Assembly: GCA_963691755.1 (NCBI GenBank) | Contig: OY829366.1 | Coordinates: forward strand, 310,001 to 374,000 | Reading direction: 5' to 3' | DNA: 64,000 bases | Source of the DNA: Dinoroseobacter sp013215265 | GTDB taxonomy: Bacteria > Pseudomonadota > Alphaproteobacteria > Rhodobacterales > Rhodobacteraceae | Shown: positions 1-7,928 of the stretch, one piece after another | Layout of the letters: the number at the start of each line of letters is the position of its first letter | How positions within the stretch are numbered: the stretch's first letter is position 1 | Made by a program: the position numbers and the translations under genes | The notes under the pieces: generated by a model | Seen by the model: only the letters and a program-made list of their open reading frames with translations | Databases searched by the model: none | What the model was told of the DNA's origin: nothing

Positions 1-308
1 AGTTGAAACACATTCATTTGGTCATCTAGACCAGCCCTAAACACAAAGACGCCCCGTGCATCTGCGCGACCGTCTCGCAACCCTCCCTGCCGTGTCAAAG
101 CCTGTGTTAAGCTTATCCGATCGTTGGAAAGATCGATTGTGGCTGGGTCCGCAATTTCTCCGAGCAGAAACGCCTCTAGCGCCCTTAGCTTTGGGACAAT
201 GACAGTATCACCATTACGCAAAATGGGGTTATTTTGGCGATAGCCACGTTCAAGGAACCCAGTGACATCAATGCGCGTTATGTCCGTCGTCAGAGTTTTC
301 CGGAATGC
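1..308 (-). pseudogene. Polysaccharide export protein (Wza/KpsD-like), truncated 5' by IS
   Basis: Reading the minus strand from about 308 towards position 1 gives one open frame of about 100 residues that runs off the window. It contains NPILRNGDTVIVPKLRA, the typical end of a beta-grasp repeat, then LLGEIADPATIDL and LTQALTRQGGLRDGRADARG, the pattern of an SLBB domain in outer-membrane polysaccharide export proteins. No start codon or signal peptide precedes it, because the frame runs directly into the insertion sequence. The family normally has a lipoprotein signal and N-terminal Poly_export domain, both missing here. It is probably non-functional unless rescued by a fusion. The frame is clear; the exact break point is approximate. 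Confidence 0.75.
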
Positions 309-354
309 TGAGGTTGTATCGTAACGGAGGCTCTGGTTCGGTTTCTGTTTGAGT

Positions 355-1335
355 TTATGCTGCCGCGGCTTGGTGCTGCAACCGGCGTTTTCGGATTGTC
401 TGTTTCTTGATCTCCGCTCTCATCTTCAGGATTTTCGCGCCGCGGTCGTGATAGACGTCTGCGGGTGTCAGATTGCCGAGGCTCTCGTGATATCGCCGGT
501 TGTTGTAGTGATCGACGAAGGCGCCGATCTGCCCCTCCAGGTCGCCGGGTAGGTAATAGTTTTCCAGGAGCACTCGGTTTTTCATGGTTTGGTGCCACCG
601 CTCGATCTTGCCCTGGGTCTGGGGGTGATGTGGCGCACCGCGAACGTGATCCATTCCCTTGGCATCAAGGTACTTGGCCAGATCGGCGGCAACGTAAGAT
701 GAGCCGTTGTCGCTTAGAAGCCTCGGCTTGTGCGCCAACGTAGCCCGATTGCATCCTGACGCATCCAATGCCAGGTCCAGTGTGTCGGTGACGTCTGCGG
801 CCTTCATTGTCGTGCAAAGCTTCCAGGCAATGATGTAGCGGCTGTAATCATCAAGGATCGTGCTGAGATAGAACCAGCCCCAGCCGATGACCTTGAGGTA
901 GGTGAAGTCGGTTTGCCATAACTCGTTGGGTCGGCTCGTCTTGTCGCGGAACTCGTCCGCGGCCTTAATAACCACATGTGCAGGTGCCGTGATCAGATCC
1001 TCGGCCTTGAGGATACGGTAAGCTGATGATTCCGAGACAAAGTACCGCTTCTCATCAGTGTATTTGACCGCCAGCTCGCGCGGCGTCAGGTCCTCGTGGT
1101 CGAGTGCGAACTCGACGAAGGCTTCGCGGATGTTGTCCGGGATGCGGTTCCACACCGATCTCGGTCGCGGAGATCGGTCTGCCAGCGCATCAACACCGCC
1201 TTCGACCCACCGCGCATACCAATCGTAGTAGGTGCTACTGGGAATGCCGATCATGGCCAGTGTTTGCTTCACCGGTAGATGCGATGCCTCGACCGTGCGG
1301 ATGATCTCAAGCTTCTCAGAGGCAGGGTATCTCAT
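355..1335 (-). CDS. IS3-family transposase OrfB (DDE integrase)
   Basis: This 326-residue protein is the catalytic subunit of an IS3-family transposase. An N-terminal helix-turn-helix region (about 1-60) is followed by an rve-type integrase core. The DDE triad is visible as the D of WQTDFTYLK, the D of LLSDNGSSY and the E of GKIERWHQT, followed by the typical YNNRRYHESLGNLTPADVY. Its ATG overlaps the orfA stop in ATGA. The orfB frame is also open upstream through an A7 run, so a -1 shift could give an OrfAB fusion. Length is normal and no lesion is seen. Confidence 0.93.
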   Translation of the reverse strand: MRYPASEKLEIIRTVEASHLPVKQTLAMIGIPSSTYYDWYARWVEGGVDALADRSPRPRSVWNRIPDNIREAFVEFALDHEDLTPRELAVKYTDEKRYFVSESSAYRILKAEDLITAPAHVVIKAADEFRDKTSRPNELWQTDFTYLKVIGWGWFYLSTILDDYSRYIIAWKLCTTMKAADVTDTLDLALDASGCNRATLAHKPRLLSDNGSSYVAADLAKYLDAKGMDHVRGAPHHPQTQGKIERWHQTMKNRVLLENYYLPGDLEGQIGAFVDHYNNRRYHESLGNLTPADVYHDRGAKILKMRAEIKKQTIRKRRLQHQAAAA

Positions 1336-1706
1336 GCGTCGTCCTCCCCATCCCCGATCATGCTTTTTTTGAGCAGCCGGTTCTCAAGCGTCAGCTCGGC
1401 GACGACCTCCTTAAGGACCAAGGCTTCGGATCGTAGCTCCTTGACCTCAGGTGCCGTTGCCTGACGGGCGGTGTCGCCTGCTAGCCGGTTCTTCCCAGCT
1501 TCGAGGAACTCCTTAGACCAGGAATAATAAAGGCTTTCAGCGATGCCCTCGCGGCGGCACAGCGCAGCAATGCTCTCCTCGCCGCGCAGGCCGGCCAGGA
1601 CAATCCTGATTTTTTCTTCCGCTGAATACTGTTTACGGGTCTTTCGTTTGATGGACCTGACCAGCTTGTCAGCGGCGTCTTTCGATGTTCCGGATTTCTT
1701 GTTCAT
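1332..1706 (-). CDS. IS3-family transposase OrfA (HTH)
   Basis: This 124-residue protein is the DNA-binding partner of OrfB. A helix-turn-helix of the IS3/IS911 OrfA type (KQYSAEEKIRIVLAGLRGE, then IAALCRREGIAESLYYSW) is followed by a leucine-zipper-like C-terminus (LVLKEVVAELTLENRLLKK). I chose the ATG at 1706 because GGAGCGAAG lies just upstream; an in-frame ATG at 1754 would be too close to the element end. An A7 stretch (T7 at 1364-1370 on the plus strand) near the end is a likely slippage site. Confidence 0.88.
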   Translation of the reverse strand: MNKKSGTSKDAADKLVRSIKRKTRKQYSAEEKIRIVLAGLRGEESIAALCRREGIAESLYYSWSKEFLEAGKNRLAGDTARQATAPEVKELRSEALVLKEVVAELTLENRLLKKSMIGDGEDDA

Positions 1707-1762
1707 CTTCGCTCCATAATGGCTTCGATGAACCAGAAATCCTCCGTTGCTCAAACCCCTAA

Positions 1763-2053
1763 ATTTGTCCGGTGGGCGCTGACGCCAGACAAGCCGGGAT
1801 TGTGGTTGATCCAGAAGACATCCGTGGCTTTCGGGAAGCCGCGCTATACTACGCCCAAACGCCTGAAGCGGCGATGGACGCTGGCGCCGCTGGTCGGGCG
1901 TATGCAGAGCGACATTTTCGGATTGATCGAATTACCGACCGGTTCGAGGATTTGTTCCACCACGTTTACGATGCGCCGCTGCGGGCCTCACGGCACAACT
2001 TATCCGGCCGAGGTGTGTTACAGCCACGGGCTGTGGCACATCAGAGATCTTGA
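1763..2053 (+). pseudogene. Glycosyltransferase C-terminal fragment, truncated by IS
   Basis: About 70 residues resemble the end of a GT-B (group 1) glycosyltransferase: DARQAGIVVDPEDIRGF, then helical AALYYAQTPEAAMDAGAAG, then RAYAERHFRIDRITDRFEDL. The nucleotide-sugar-binding core that should precede it is missing: an in-frame stop lies at 1760-1762, at the insertion-sequence edge. A GTG at 1772 could start translation but would make only the tail of the enzyme. The last 20 or so residues look out of frame with the family. Its tail overlaps the convergent phosphatase gene by 13 bp. It is almost surely a remnant of a polysaccharide-assembly gene. Confidence 0.7.
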
Positions 2054-2544
2054 GAGGCGAGTATCGCGTCGCACAATTCACGCACGGCACCGTTACCACC
2101 CTGCGCTGAAGTCACAAAATCACAAACATCTTGCACTTGCCGAACACCGCCAGGCACTGTGATCGTGACGCCTACGGCACCAAGCAACGAAAGATCGTTC
2201 ACATCATCTGCAATATGAGCAACCGAGCCGAGGCCAAACTCTTCACCCCGCAAAATTATCTTCATTTGCTCCAGTTTGTCGTCGATCCCCATGAAGCAAT
2301 AATCAACGCCCAAATCTCTGGCTCTCGTTTCGATGTATTTCGTACGGCTCTGGGTGATGAATGCGATCTTCACACCTGAGGCCTGCAAGCGCTTCAATCC
2401 CATCCCATCAAGAACATGAAACTTCGCAAATCGGGTGCCATCGTCAGAGTAGTAGAGACCGCCATCGGTCATGACGCCGTCAATGTCACAGCAAAGCAAC
2501 TTGATACGGGATAGTTCACGACAGGGTGCGAGTAGCTCAGGCAT
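2041..2544 (-). CDS. KdsC-like HAD phosphatase
   Basis: This 167-residue HAD-superfamily phosphatase is of the KdsC type, which removes the 8-phosphate from Kdo-8-P or the 9-phosphate from nonulosonates. The nucleophile motif DIDGVMTDG has its aspartates at residues 20 and 22. Motif II is FITQS, the lysine is in IDDKLEQM, and ADDVNDLSLL supplies the Mg-binding acids. The C-terminal GGNGAVRELCDAIL is typical of KdsC. The start at 2544 lies 4 bases after the upstream gene's stop, so the pair is translationally coupled. Its partner is a CMP-sugar synthetase, so it probably acts just before nucleotide activation. The sugar cannot be read from sequence. Confidence 0.82.
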   Translation of the reverse strand: MPELLAPCRELSRIKLLCCDIDGVMTDGGLYYSDDGTRFAKFHVLDGMGLKRLQASGVKIAFITQSRTKYIETRARDLGVDYCFMGIDDKLEQMKIILRGEEFGLGSVAHIADDVNDLSLLGAVGVTITVPGGVRQVQDVCDFVTSAQGGNGAVRELCDAILASQDL

Positions 2545-2548
2545 GTTC

Positions 2549-3331
2549 CTAACCTTTTGTCTCACCGTTCAAGACCCGAGAAAGAAGGGCCTGTTGGACA
2601 GGATCGGTCTGAATTTTCTCGAGCACGATATCTGCCTCGTACGGTTCATTGACCGATGGCAGCGATTCATCGACCGGAACAGAAACCAGTTTGCGCCCAT
2701 ATTCGATCAAGCGCATTTGTTCGATGGACTCTGCGCGCTCGACCGGACTGGGCTCTGCTGCAGCGATCTTCAACAACGCGTCCCGCCGAAACGCAAATAG
2801 GCCCAAGATTTTTCTGATGTAGCTTCGCTGAACATCAAACTTCGCCGTAGATGGGGAGCGTCGGAAACAATAGAGGATCTGGTTGCCTGGTGCGACAGCA
2901 CATTTGACAAAAGAGTGACGGTCAAGCTCTTCGGGTTGTTCGATCGGACCCGTCACGTTCCAGACGTCCGCGTCTGGATGGGCGTGAATACCCGCAATAA
3001 GGGCTTCGACATGCGACGGAAGCAAAAGGGGCTCATCCCCTTGCAATAACACAACATGCTCACAATCGGTTTCTTTGACGGCTTCGGCAATGCGGCTTGT
3101 TCCGTTGGTATGGGTGTTAGCAGTGCGAACGACCTTTCCCCCACCCTTCAGGACCACATCTTCGATCTCATCATCGCAGGTTGCAACGATAACGTCATCA
3201 ATACCGTTGGCCATCAATGCTCGTCTGCGCACATGTTCAACCATTGCCAGTCCGGCGAAGGGAAACAGGATTTTCCTAGGGAACCTAACAGACGCCAGGT
3301 GGCAGGGGATGATGCCAATAACGCGGGTCAT
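2549..3331 (-). CDS. KdsB-like CMP-sugar synthetase
   Basis: This 260-residue protein resembles 3-deoxy-manno-octulosonate cytidylyltransferase (KdsB/KpsU), which joins CTP to Kdo. Family marks are VVLLQGDEPLLLPS in the middle and ESIEQMRLIEYG near the C-terminus. The N-terminal nucleotide loop reads IPCHLASVRFPRKIL where KdsB normally has an IPAR..S.RLPGK pattern, so the usual Ala-Arg is Cys-His. That suggests a specialised paralogue rather than the lipid A core enzyme. The start at 3331 overlaps the stop of the upstream dehydrogenase in ATGA. It lies in a three-gene operon beside polysaccharide genes. Confidence 0.8.
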   Translation of the reverse strand: MTRVIGIIPCHLASVRFPRKILFPFAGLAMVEHVRRRALMANGIDDVIVATCDDEIEDVVLKGGGKVVRTANTHTNGTSRIAEAVKETDCEHVVLLQGDEPLLLPSHVEALIAGIHAHPDADVWNVTGPIEQPEELDRHSFVKCAVAPGNQILYCFRRSPSTAKFDVQRSYIRKILGLFAFRRDALLKIAAAEPSPVERAESIEQMRLIEYGRKLVSVPVDESLPSVNEPYEADIVLEKIQTDPVQQALLSRVLNGETKG

Positions 3332-4071
3332 TGCGGAAAGACCCCACAATCCACATTCACGCACTGACCTGTCATCGCGCTTGCGGCATCAGAGGCTAAC
3401 CAAACAGCATAATTTGCCACTTCTTGGCCTGTTGGAAGCCGTTCCAGAGCAGCTTGGCTGGTGCGGAAATTTTCGAGAAATGTCTCAGGGTCACCTTTGG
3501 CTGGTGAGTTCTCGACTTCTAGTGCTTCAATAAGTCCATCGGTTCGGACAAGAACCGGGCAAATTGCATTCACGCGGATACCCCTTGGACCAAGTTCCTT
3601 GGCAAGGCTTTGTGTAAGGCCATTCATGCCAAATTTGGTTGCACAATATACCGAATTGTTGGCGCTCCCGCGTTTTGCTGCCATGGATGAGATGTTGATG
3701 ATCGAACCGCCCTCAGACAGAGCAGCAGAGGCGGCTTTGCATCCCCAAAAAGCGCCCTTCAGATTGGTGGCCATCATCGTATCAAAGAAGTCATCCGTGA
3801 TCTCCCCGATTGGAGACCAGGCAGAAAAACCTGCGTTGTTCACAAATGCCGAAAACGGGCCCATTTCATTGGCAGCGTCGGTTAACTTTGTGTGATCGAC
3901 TTCGTTGCGTACATCCATCGCAATAAACTTGACGCGTCCGGGCGCAATATCTTCAACGCCCAGATCCTGTCTTGCGCCCACAACAACATTGTACCCCGCT
4001 TCCAAGAATCCTTCTGTCAGCGAGCGCCCAATACCGCGGTTCCCGCCAGTAATAACGACTGAGTTTGCCAT
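3328..4071 (-). CDS. SDR-family oxidoreductase (polysaccharide-sugar operon)
   Basis: This 247-residue classical short-chain dehydrogenase has the nucleotide motif TGGNRGIG at the N-terminus, NNAG, and the catalytic Ser-Tyr-Lys set in NISSMAAKRG and YCATKFG. It ends in an AMTGQCVNVDCG tail typical of FabG-like enzymes. I chose the ATG at 4071 because GGGAGA precedes it; a longer frame has no such site. It is the first gene of an operon with the CMP-sugar synthetase and phosphatase, so a role in oxidising or reducing a Kdo-like or nonulosonic sugar precursor is a reasonable inference. The exact substrate is unknown. Confidence 0.8.
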   Translation of the reverse strand: MANSVVITGGNRGIGRSLTEGFLEAGYNVVVGARQDLGVEDIAPGRVKFIAMDVRNEVDHTKLTDAANEMGPFSAFVNNAGFSAWSPIGEITDDFFDTMMATNLKGAFWGCKAASAALSEGGSIINISSMAAKRGSANNSVYCATKFGMNGLTQSLAKELGPRGIRVNAICPVLVRTDGLIEALEVENSPAKGDPETFLENFRTSQAALERLPTGQEVANYAVWLASDAASAMTGQCVNVDCGVFPQ

Positions 4072-4445
4072 ATCTTCTCCCAAGCGCCTTTGTTCACGCG
4101 TGTCTCCCCTTTCAAAAAAATGCGGCTTAGGCAATGGGATCGTCTTTTCAATTCAATTCGTGTCCCCCCGAAGTCTTCGCCACAGATGCATAACCTTATT
4201 TTCAGGACAGAGTTTGATCATGCAAAGCGCACATTATCTTCGAAAGGCTGAGGGTGTGAGCTGGAAGTACTCAAAGAGGTCGCCTGTGGTTTAATGATCT
4301 TATTGAGGAGACCAGAAATAGTGTAGCAACGGTTCACAATTTATCTTAGTCGGTTTTCCCATAGTATTCTTTAGACATGTTCGTTTACTTTAGACATGTT
4401 CGTTCGTTTACTTTGCCGGGAACGCGATTTAACAGGCCTCCGCTC
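4072..4445. promoter_or_regulatory. Divergent intergenic region with a direct repeat
   Basis: This 374-base stretch lies between the divergent dehydrogenase and antiporter genes and holds no convincing gene. Near the antiporter, TTTAGACATGTTCGTTTAC at 4370-4388 is followed at once by a second copy from 4389 that carries a 4-base insertion (CGTT doubled). The repeat could be an operator or a slippage product. I see no clear sigma-70 hexamers. Confidence 0.45.
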
Positions 4446-6350
4446 ATGACCGACTTTCTCCTCCTTGCTTTCTTATTTCTTACTGCTGGTGTCGTCTCAG
4501 TTCCAATCGCAGCCCGCCTGGGACTAGGCTCAGTCCTAGGTTATCTGATTGCAGGTATTCTTATCGGCCCATTGTTGGCTTTGCTGAATGTTGATGTGAT
4601 CTCGATCCAGCATTTCGCCGAATTTGGCGTGGTAATGATGTTGTTTCTTGTGGGCCTCGAGCTGGAACCCAAAATGCTTTGGCAAATGCGCGCTAAGCTT
4701 CTGGGGCTCGGTGGCGGGCAGGTGGCGATCACAGCGATTGCGGTGATGGGGATTGCCATGCTCTTTGGACAATCCTGGAGCATCGCTCTTTCAATCGGAT
4801 TTGTGCTCGCGCTGTCATCGACGGCCATCGTTCTTCAGACGCTCAATGAAAAGGGCCTGATGAAGTCGGACGGCGGGCAATCGAGCTTCTCGGTTCTATT
4901 GTTCCAGGACATCGCGGTCATTCCGATGCTTGCGGTGATTCCTTTGCTGGCCGTGCCCGAACTGCTCCACGTCGTTGGCGATGGCATGGCTGGCGGTCAT
5001 TCAGGTGGAGACGCTAGTGACGACCATGGACCCACGCTGAGCCTAGTCGACGGACTGAACGGGTGGCAAACCGCCCTTGTGACTTTTGGCGCGATTGGTG
5101 TGGTCATACTGGGCGGAAGTTATCTGACGCGCCCCATTTTCCGTTTCATAGCGGTTGCGCGCCTTCGCGAACTTTTCACGGCAACTGCATTGATGATAGT
5201 TGTGGGTATCGCGCTTCTGATGAGCCTTGTCGGCCTGTCCCCAGCTTTAGGTACATTTCTTGCAGGCGTGGTTCTCGCCAATAGCGAATACCGCCACGAA
5301 CTGGAATCCGACATCGACCCCTTCAAAGGGCTTCTGCTCGGTCTGTTCTTCATGACGGTTGGTGCCGGTATCGACTTCGCGCTGCTCTCGGAAGACCTAG
5401 GTTCGATCCTTGCCTTAACCGTCGGTTTGATCGTGCTCAAGGCAACGATCCTTTATGTCCTGGGGACTGTTTTTGGATTGCGTGGTGGAGATCGTTGGCT
5501 CTTTACGCTTGGTCTTGCGCAGGCAGGTGAATTCGGGTTCGTGCTTCTGTCTTTCACCGTCGCCAACGGGGCGATCCCGGCAGTCATCGCTGATCAGCTT
5601 CTGCTGGTTGTGGCTCTGTCCATGCTTCTGACGCCCGCTTTGTTCATCGCCTATGATCGCGTAATCGCACCAAGATACAGCGCTGAGGAAAGCCGCGAAG
5701 CCGACGAAATTGATGAGGCAAATCACATTATCATCGCAGGCCGTGGCCGCGTCGGCGGCATGATCAGTCGAATGCTGACAACGGCCGGATTTCCTAACAC
5801 AGTGATTGATTACAACTCCCGCCAGATTGACAATATGCGCGCGTTTGGTGCGCAAACTTACTACGGCGATGCAACACGACCAGACCTTTTGCACGCAGCC
5901 GGAATTGATGAGGCTAAGTTGCTGGTCGTTGCAATTGATGAAGAAGAAAAGATCACGGAACTGGTCGAATATGCGGTGAAGAATTACCCGAACCTTCACG
6001 TCATGGCCCGCGCAATTAACCGTCACCATGTGTATGAACTCTATGCCGTTGGATGCAGGGACATCATTCGCGAAACCTATGATAGCTCAATCCGGATGGG
6101 CCGGTCTGCCTTCGAGGCTTTGGGAATCCCAACGGATCATGCAAAGGCAATGGCAGACGCTTATGATAAAATGGATCGTCGCGCGATGATCGAGGTCGCG
6201 GATGCCTATATCCCAGGCGTCCCCGCAATGGAGAACCAGGAATACATTGAACGTGTCCGCGAGGTCGTTGGCCCGTGGCAAGACGAGCTTGGCAAAGAGA
6301 TGACTGAGATTCGCGCAACAGGCGAGAAAACCTCACCCGTTGCGGACTGA
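4446..6350 (+). CDS. KefB-like CPA2 cation/proton antiporter
   Basis: This 634-residue inner-membrane antiporter belongs to the monovalent cation:proton antiporter-2 family and is probably potassium-specific. Residues 1-385 form about a dozen hydrophobic segments with the family's GYLIAGILIGP and FLAGVVLANSEYRHELE motifs. Residues from about 425 form a TrkA-N/RCK nucleotide-binding domain (IIIAGRGRVGG, then YYGDATRPDLL). A soluble His/Asp-rich loop lies near residue 185. The ATG at 4446 gives a normal N-terminus; an in-frame ATG at 4377 lies within the upstream repeats and is less likely. No ancillary KefF/KefG subunit is nearby. Confidence 0.9.
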   Translation: MTDFLLLAFLFLTAGVVSVPIAARLGLGSVLGYLIAGILIGPLLALLNVDVISIQHFAEFGVVMMLFLVGLELEPKMLWQMRAKLLGLGGGQVAITAIAVMGIAMLFGQSWSIALSIGFVLALSSTAIVLQTLNEKGLMKSDGGQSSFSVLLFQDIAVIPMLAVIPLLAVPELLHVVGDGMAGGHSGGDASDDHGPTLSLVDGLNGWQTALVTFGAIGVVILGGSYLTRPIFRFIAVARLRELFTATALMIVVGIALLMSLVGLSPALGTFLAGVVLANSEYRHELESDIDPFKGLLLGLFFMTVGAGIDFALLSEDLGSILALTVGLIVLKATILYVLGTVFGLRGGDRWLFTLGLAQAGEFGFVLLSFTVANGAIPAVIADQLLLVVALSMLLTPALFIAYDRVIAPRYSAEESREADEIDEANHIIIAGRGRVGGMISRMLTTAGFPNTVIDYNSRQIDNMRAFGAQTYYGDATRPDLLHAAGIDEAKLLVVAIDEEEKITELVEYAVKNYPNLHVMARAINRHHVYELYAVGCRDIIRETYDSSIRMGRSAFEALGIPTDHAKAMADAYDKMDRRAMIEVADAYIPGVPAMENQEYIERVREVVGPWQDELGKEMTEIRATGEKTSPVAD

Positions 6351-6359
6351 GCATCGACC

Positions 6360-7097
6360 CTATCTGTCGAAGGAGAAGTCCGGAAGGCTGTCAAAGGCAA
6401 GCTTCAGTGCTTCTCCCCAGCCATTCGATACGGTCCGAAAATATAGATCATCCCCTTCGACCCGCTGGTGCGTTCCTTTGCGGTATGATCCGGTTTCATA
6501 AACCGACACATCGAGCGGCGCCCCAACTGAAAGGTTGGCTTTGATTGTGGAGTCAAAGCTGACCAGCAGCAGTTTGATCGCCTGCTCGAAACTCATGTCC
6601 GGATCGTAGGCACGGATAATGATCGGCCGGCCATACTTGGTCTCGCCAATCTGAAAGAAGGGCGTATCCTGACTGGCTTCGATAAAATTGCCTTCAGGGT
6701 AAACCAGAAACAAGCGTGGCTCGCTGCCTTTGATCTGACCGCCAACTATCATGGTTGCGTTGAACGCTGCGTCCGCACGTTCTCCAGTATCTGCGTTTGC
6801 CTGAATGACTTCACGCAAGGTCTGCCCAACGAGGCGCGCCACCTGAAACATTGAGGGGGCTTCGAACACTGTCGAATTCCGCTCTGCAGGCGCCTTCATT
6901 CGTTCGTCCAGTAAGGACACCACCGATTGAGTGGTCGCCAAGTTTCCGGCAGACATCACCGTGACGACGCGTTCGCCTTTGCTCTCCCATGTTTTCATCT
7001 TCCGAAAGGTCGAGATGTTGTCGATACCCGCGTTCGTGCGCGTGTCCGACATAAATACCAAACCGCGGTTCAACCGCAGTCCGACACAATAGGTCAT
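6360..7097 (-). CDS. Anbu proteasome-like peptidase
   Basis: This 245-residue protein is an Anbu (ancestral beta subunit), a relative of HslV and proteasome beta subunits. After loss of Met1, Thr1 would be the nucleophile (TYCVGLRLNRG). Asp17 of SDTRTNAG and a lysine in RKMKTW match the family's catalytic set. Known Anbu proteins form open helical rings and have no identified ATPase; their substrates are unknown. The gene is the last of a four-gene operon with ATP-grasp, alpha-E and transglutaminase genes, and sits 24 bases after the transglutaminase stop. The assignment is firm, the biological role is not. Confidence 0.92.
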   Translation of the reverse strand: MTYCVGLRLNRGLVFMSDTRTNAGIDNISTFRKMKTWESKGERVVTVMSAGNLATTQSVVSLLDERMKAPAERNSTVFEAPSMFQVARLVGQTLREVIQANADTGERADAAFNATMIVGGQIKGSEPRLFLVYPEGNFIEASQDTPFFQIGETKYGRPIIIRAYDPDMSFEQAIKLLLVSFDSTIKANLSVGAPLDVSVYETGSYRKGTHQRVEGDDLYFRTVSNGWGEALKLAFDSLPDFSFDR

Positions 7098-7121
7098 TGC
7101 CCCAGCCCCACTTAGTCTCGC

Positions 7122-7928
7122 CTATTGCTGCTGGACCTGCACCTGCACAGCCAGCCTCTCGGCGCCCTCTCCGAATCTCATGCCAGATACAGGCGCTGCA
7201 TCGGCATAGTCCAGACCCGTCGCGACCCGCACATAACACGCATTCGGGCAAACACCATTGGACACATCAAAGCCGACCCAGCCCAAGCCCGGCAAATAGA
7301 CCTCTGCCCAAGCATGCGTGGCGTCCTGATCCACCCGGTCCGACATCATCAGGTATCCAGACACATATCGAGCGGGCAGCCCCATCTGGCGCGCGGTCGA
7401 GATAAATACGTGCGCGTGATCCTGGCAAACGCCTTTGCCAGCGGCCAAAACGTCTTCTGCAGGCGTTGAGACCGAGGTTAGTCCCGGTTCATAATTCACA
7501 AGTTCCTGCAAACGTTCCGACAGCGCATGCATGCTTGCCAGTTCGTTTTCTTCCCCGGCAAGATCCCGCGCCAGCTTACGGATAAGCGGCCCGGGGCGCG
7601 TCAGTTCAGTCGACCGCTCAAACATCCAAAGTGGCATGAAGCCTGAGTGTTCACCGAACACGCCATTGAGGTCTTCAACTTCGACCTCGCCTTCACAGGA
7701 AATGGTCACATCCTGCACATCCGATTCGAACGAAATGAGCTGCACCTGATTGAAATGTTCATCATCGAAGGCCACCTGCAGCGTCCCACCTTCGACACTA
7801 GTGGTCCAGCTGATCACTTTCTGACCCGGGCGCGTTTTGGGGGTCAGTCGCAATTGCTGAAGCGCATAAGACACCGGTTCTTCGTAGTGATACGAGGTGA
7901 CATGCTTAATCTTCATCCGCATACCCAT
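7122..7928 (-). CDS. Transglutaminase-like cysteine peptidase (Anbu operon)
   Basis: This 268-residue protein has an N-terminal bacterial transglutaminase-like domain (KIKHVTSYHYEEPV) and a transglutaminase core. The Cys-His-Asp triad is readable as GKGVCQDHAHVF, THAWAEVYLPG and VGFDVSNG. Such enzymes usually cleave or form isopeptide/amide bonds in these operons. The ATG at 7928 shares one base with the alpha-E stop (TGATG), indicating coupling; further ATGs at 7922 and 7916 are possible starts. No signal peptide is seen, so it probably acts in the cytoplasm with Anbu. Confidence 0.88.
   Translation of the reverse strand: MGMRMKIKHVTSYHYEEPVSYALQQLRLTPKTRPGQKVISWTTSVEGGTLQVAFDDEHFNQVQLISFESDVQDVTISCEGEVEVEDLNGVFGEHSGFMPLWMFERSTELTRPGPLIRKLARDLAGEENELASMHALSERLQELVNYEPGLTSVSTPAEDVLAAGKGVCQDHAHVFISTARQMGLPARYVSGYLMMSDRVDQDATHAWAEVYLPGLGWVGFDVSNGVCPNACYVRVATGLDYADAAPVSGMRFGEGAERLAVQVQVQQQ

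Larger units (their letters stand above)
309..1762 (-). mobile_element. IS3-family insertion sequence
   Basis: A two-gene element (orfA then orfB, minus strand) lies between two truncated genes. The ends share an imperfect inverted repeat: AACGGAGG at 323-330 is matched by CCTCCGTT at 1741-1748, and weaker matches extend outward to about 309 and 1762. The outer limits are therefore estimates. I see no convincing target-site duplication beyond a short CCGG near both edges. Both transposase genes look intact, so the element may still be active. Confidence 0.75.

Noticed and set aside
5415..6029. A long open frame on the strand opposite the antiporter
   Set aside because: It is antisense to a well-supported CPA2 gene and encodes no recognisable protein.
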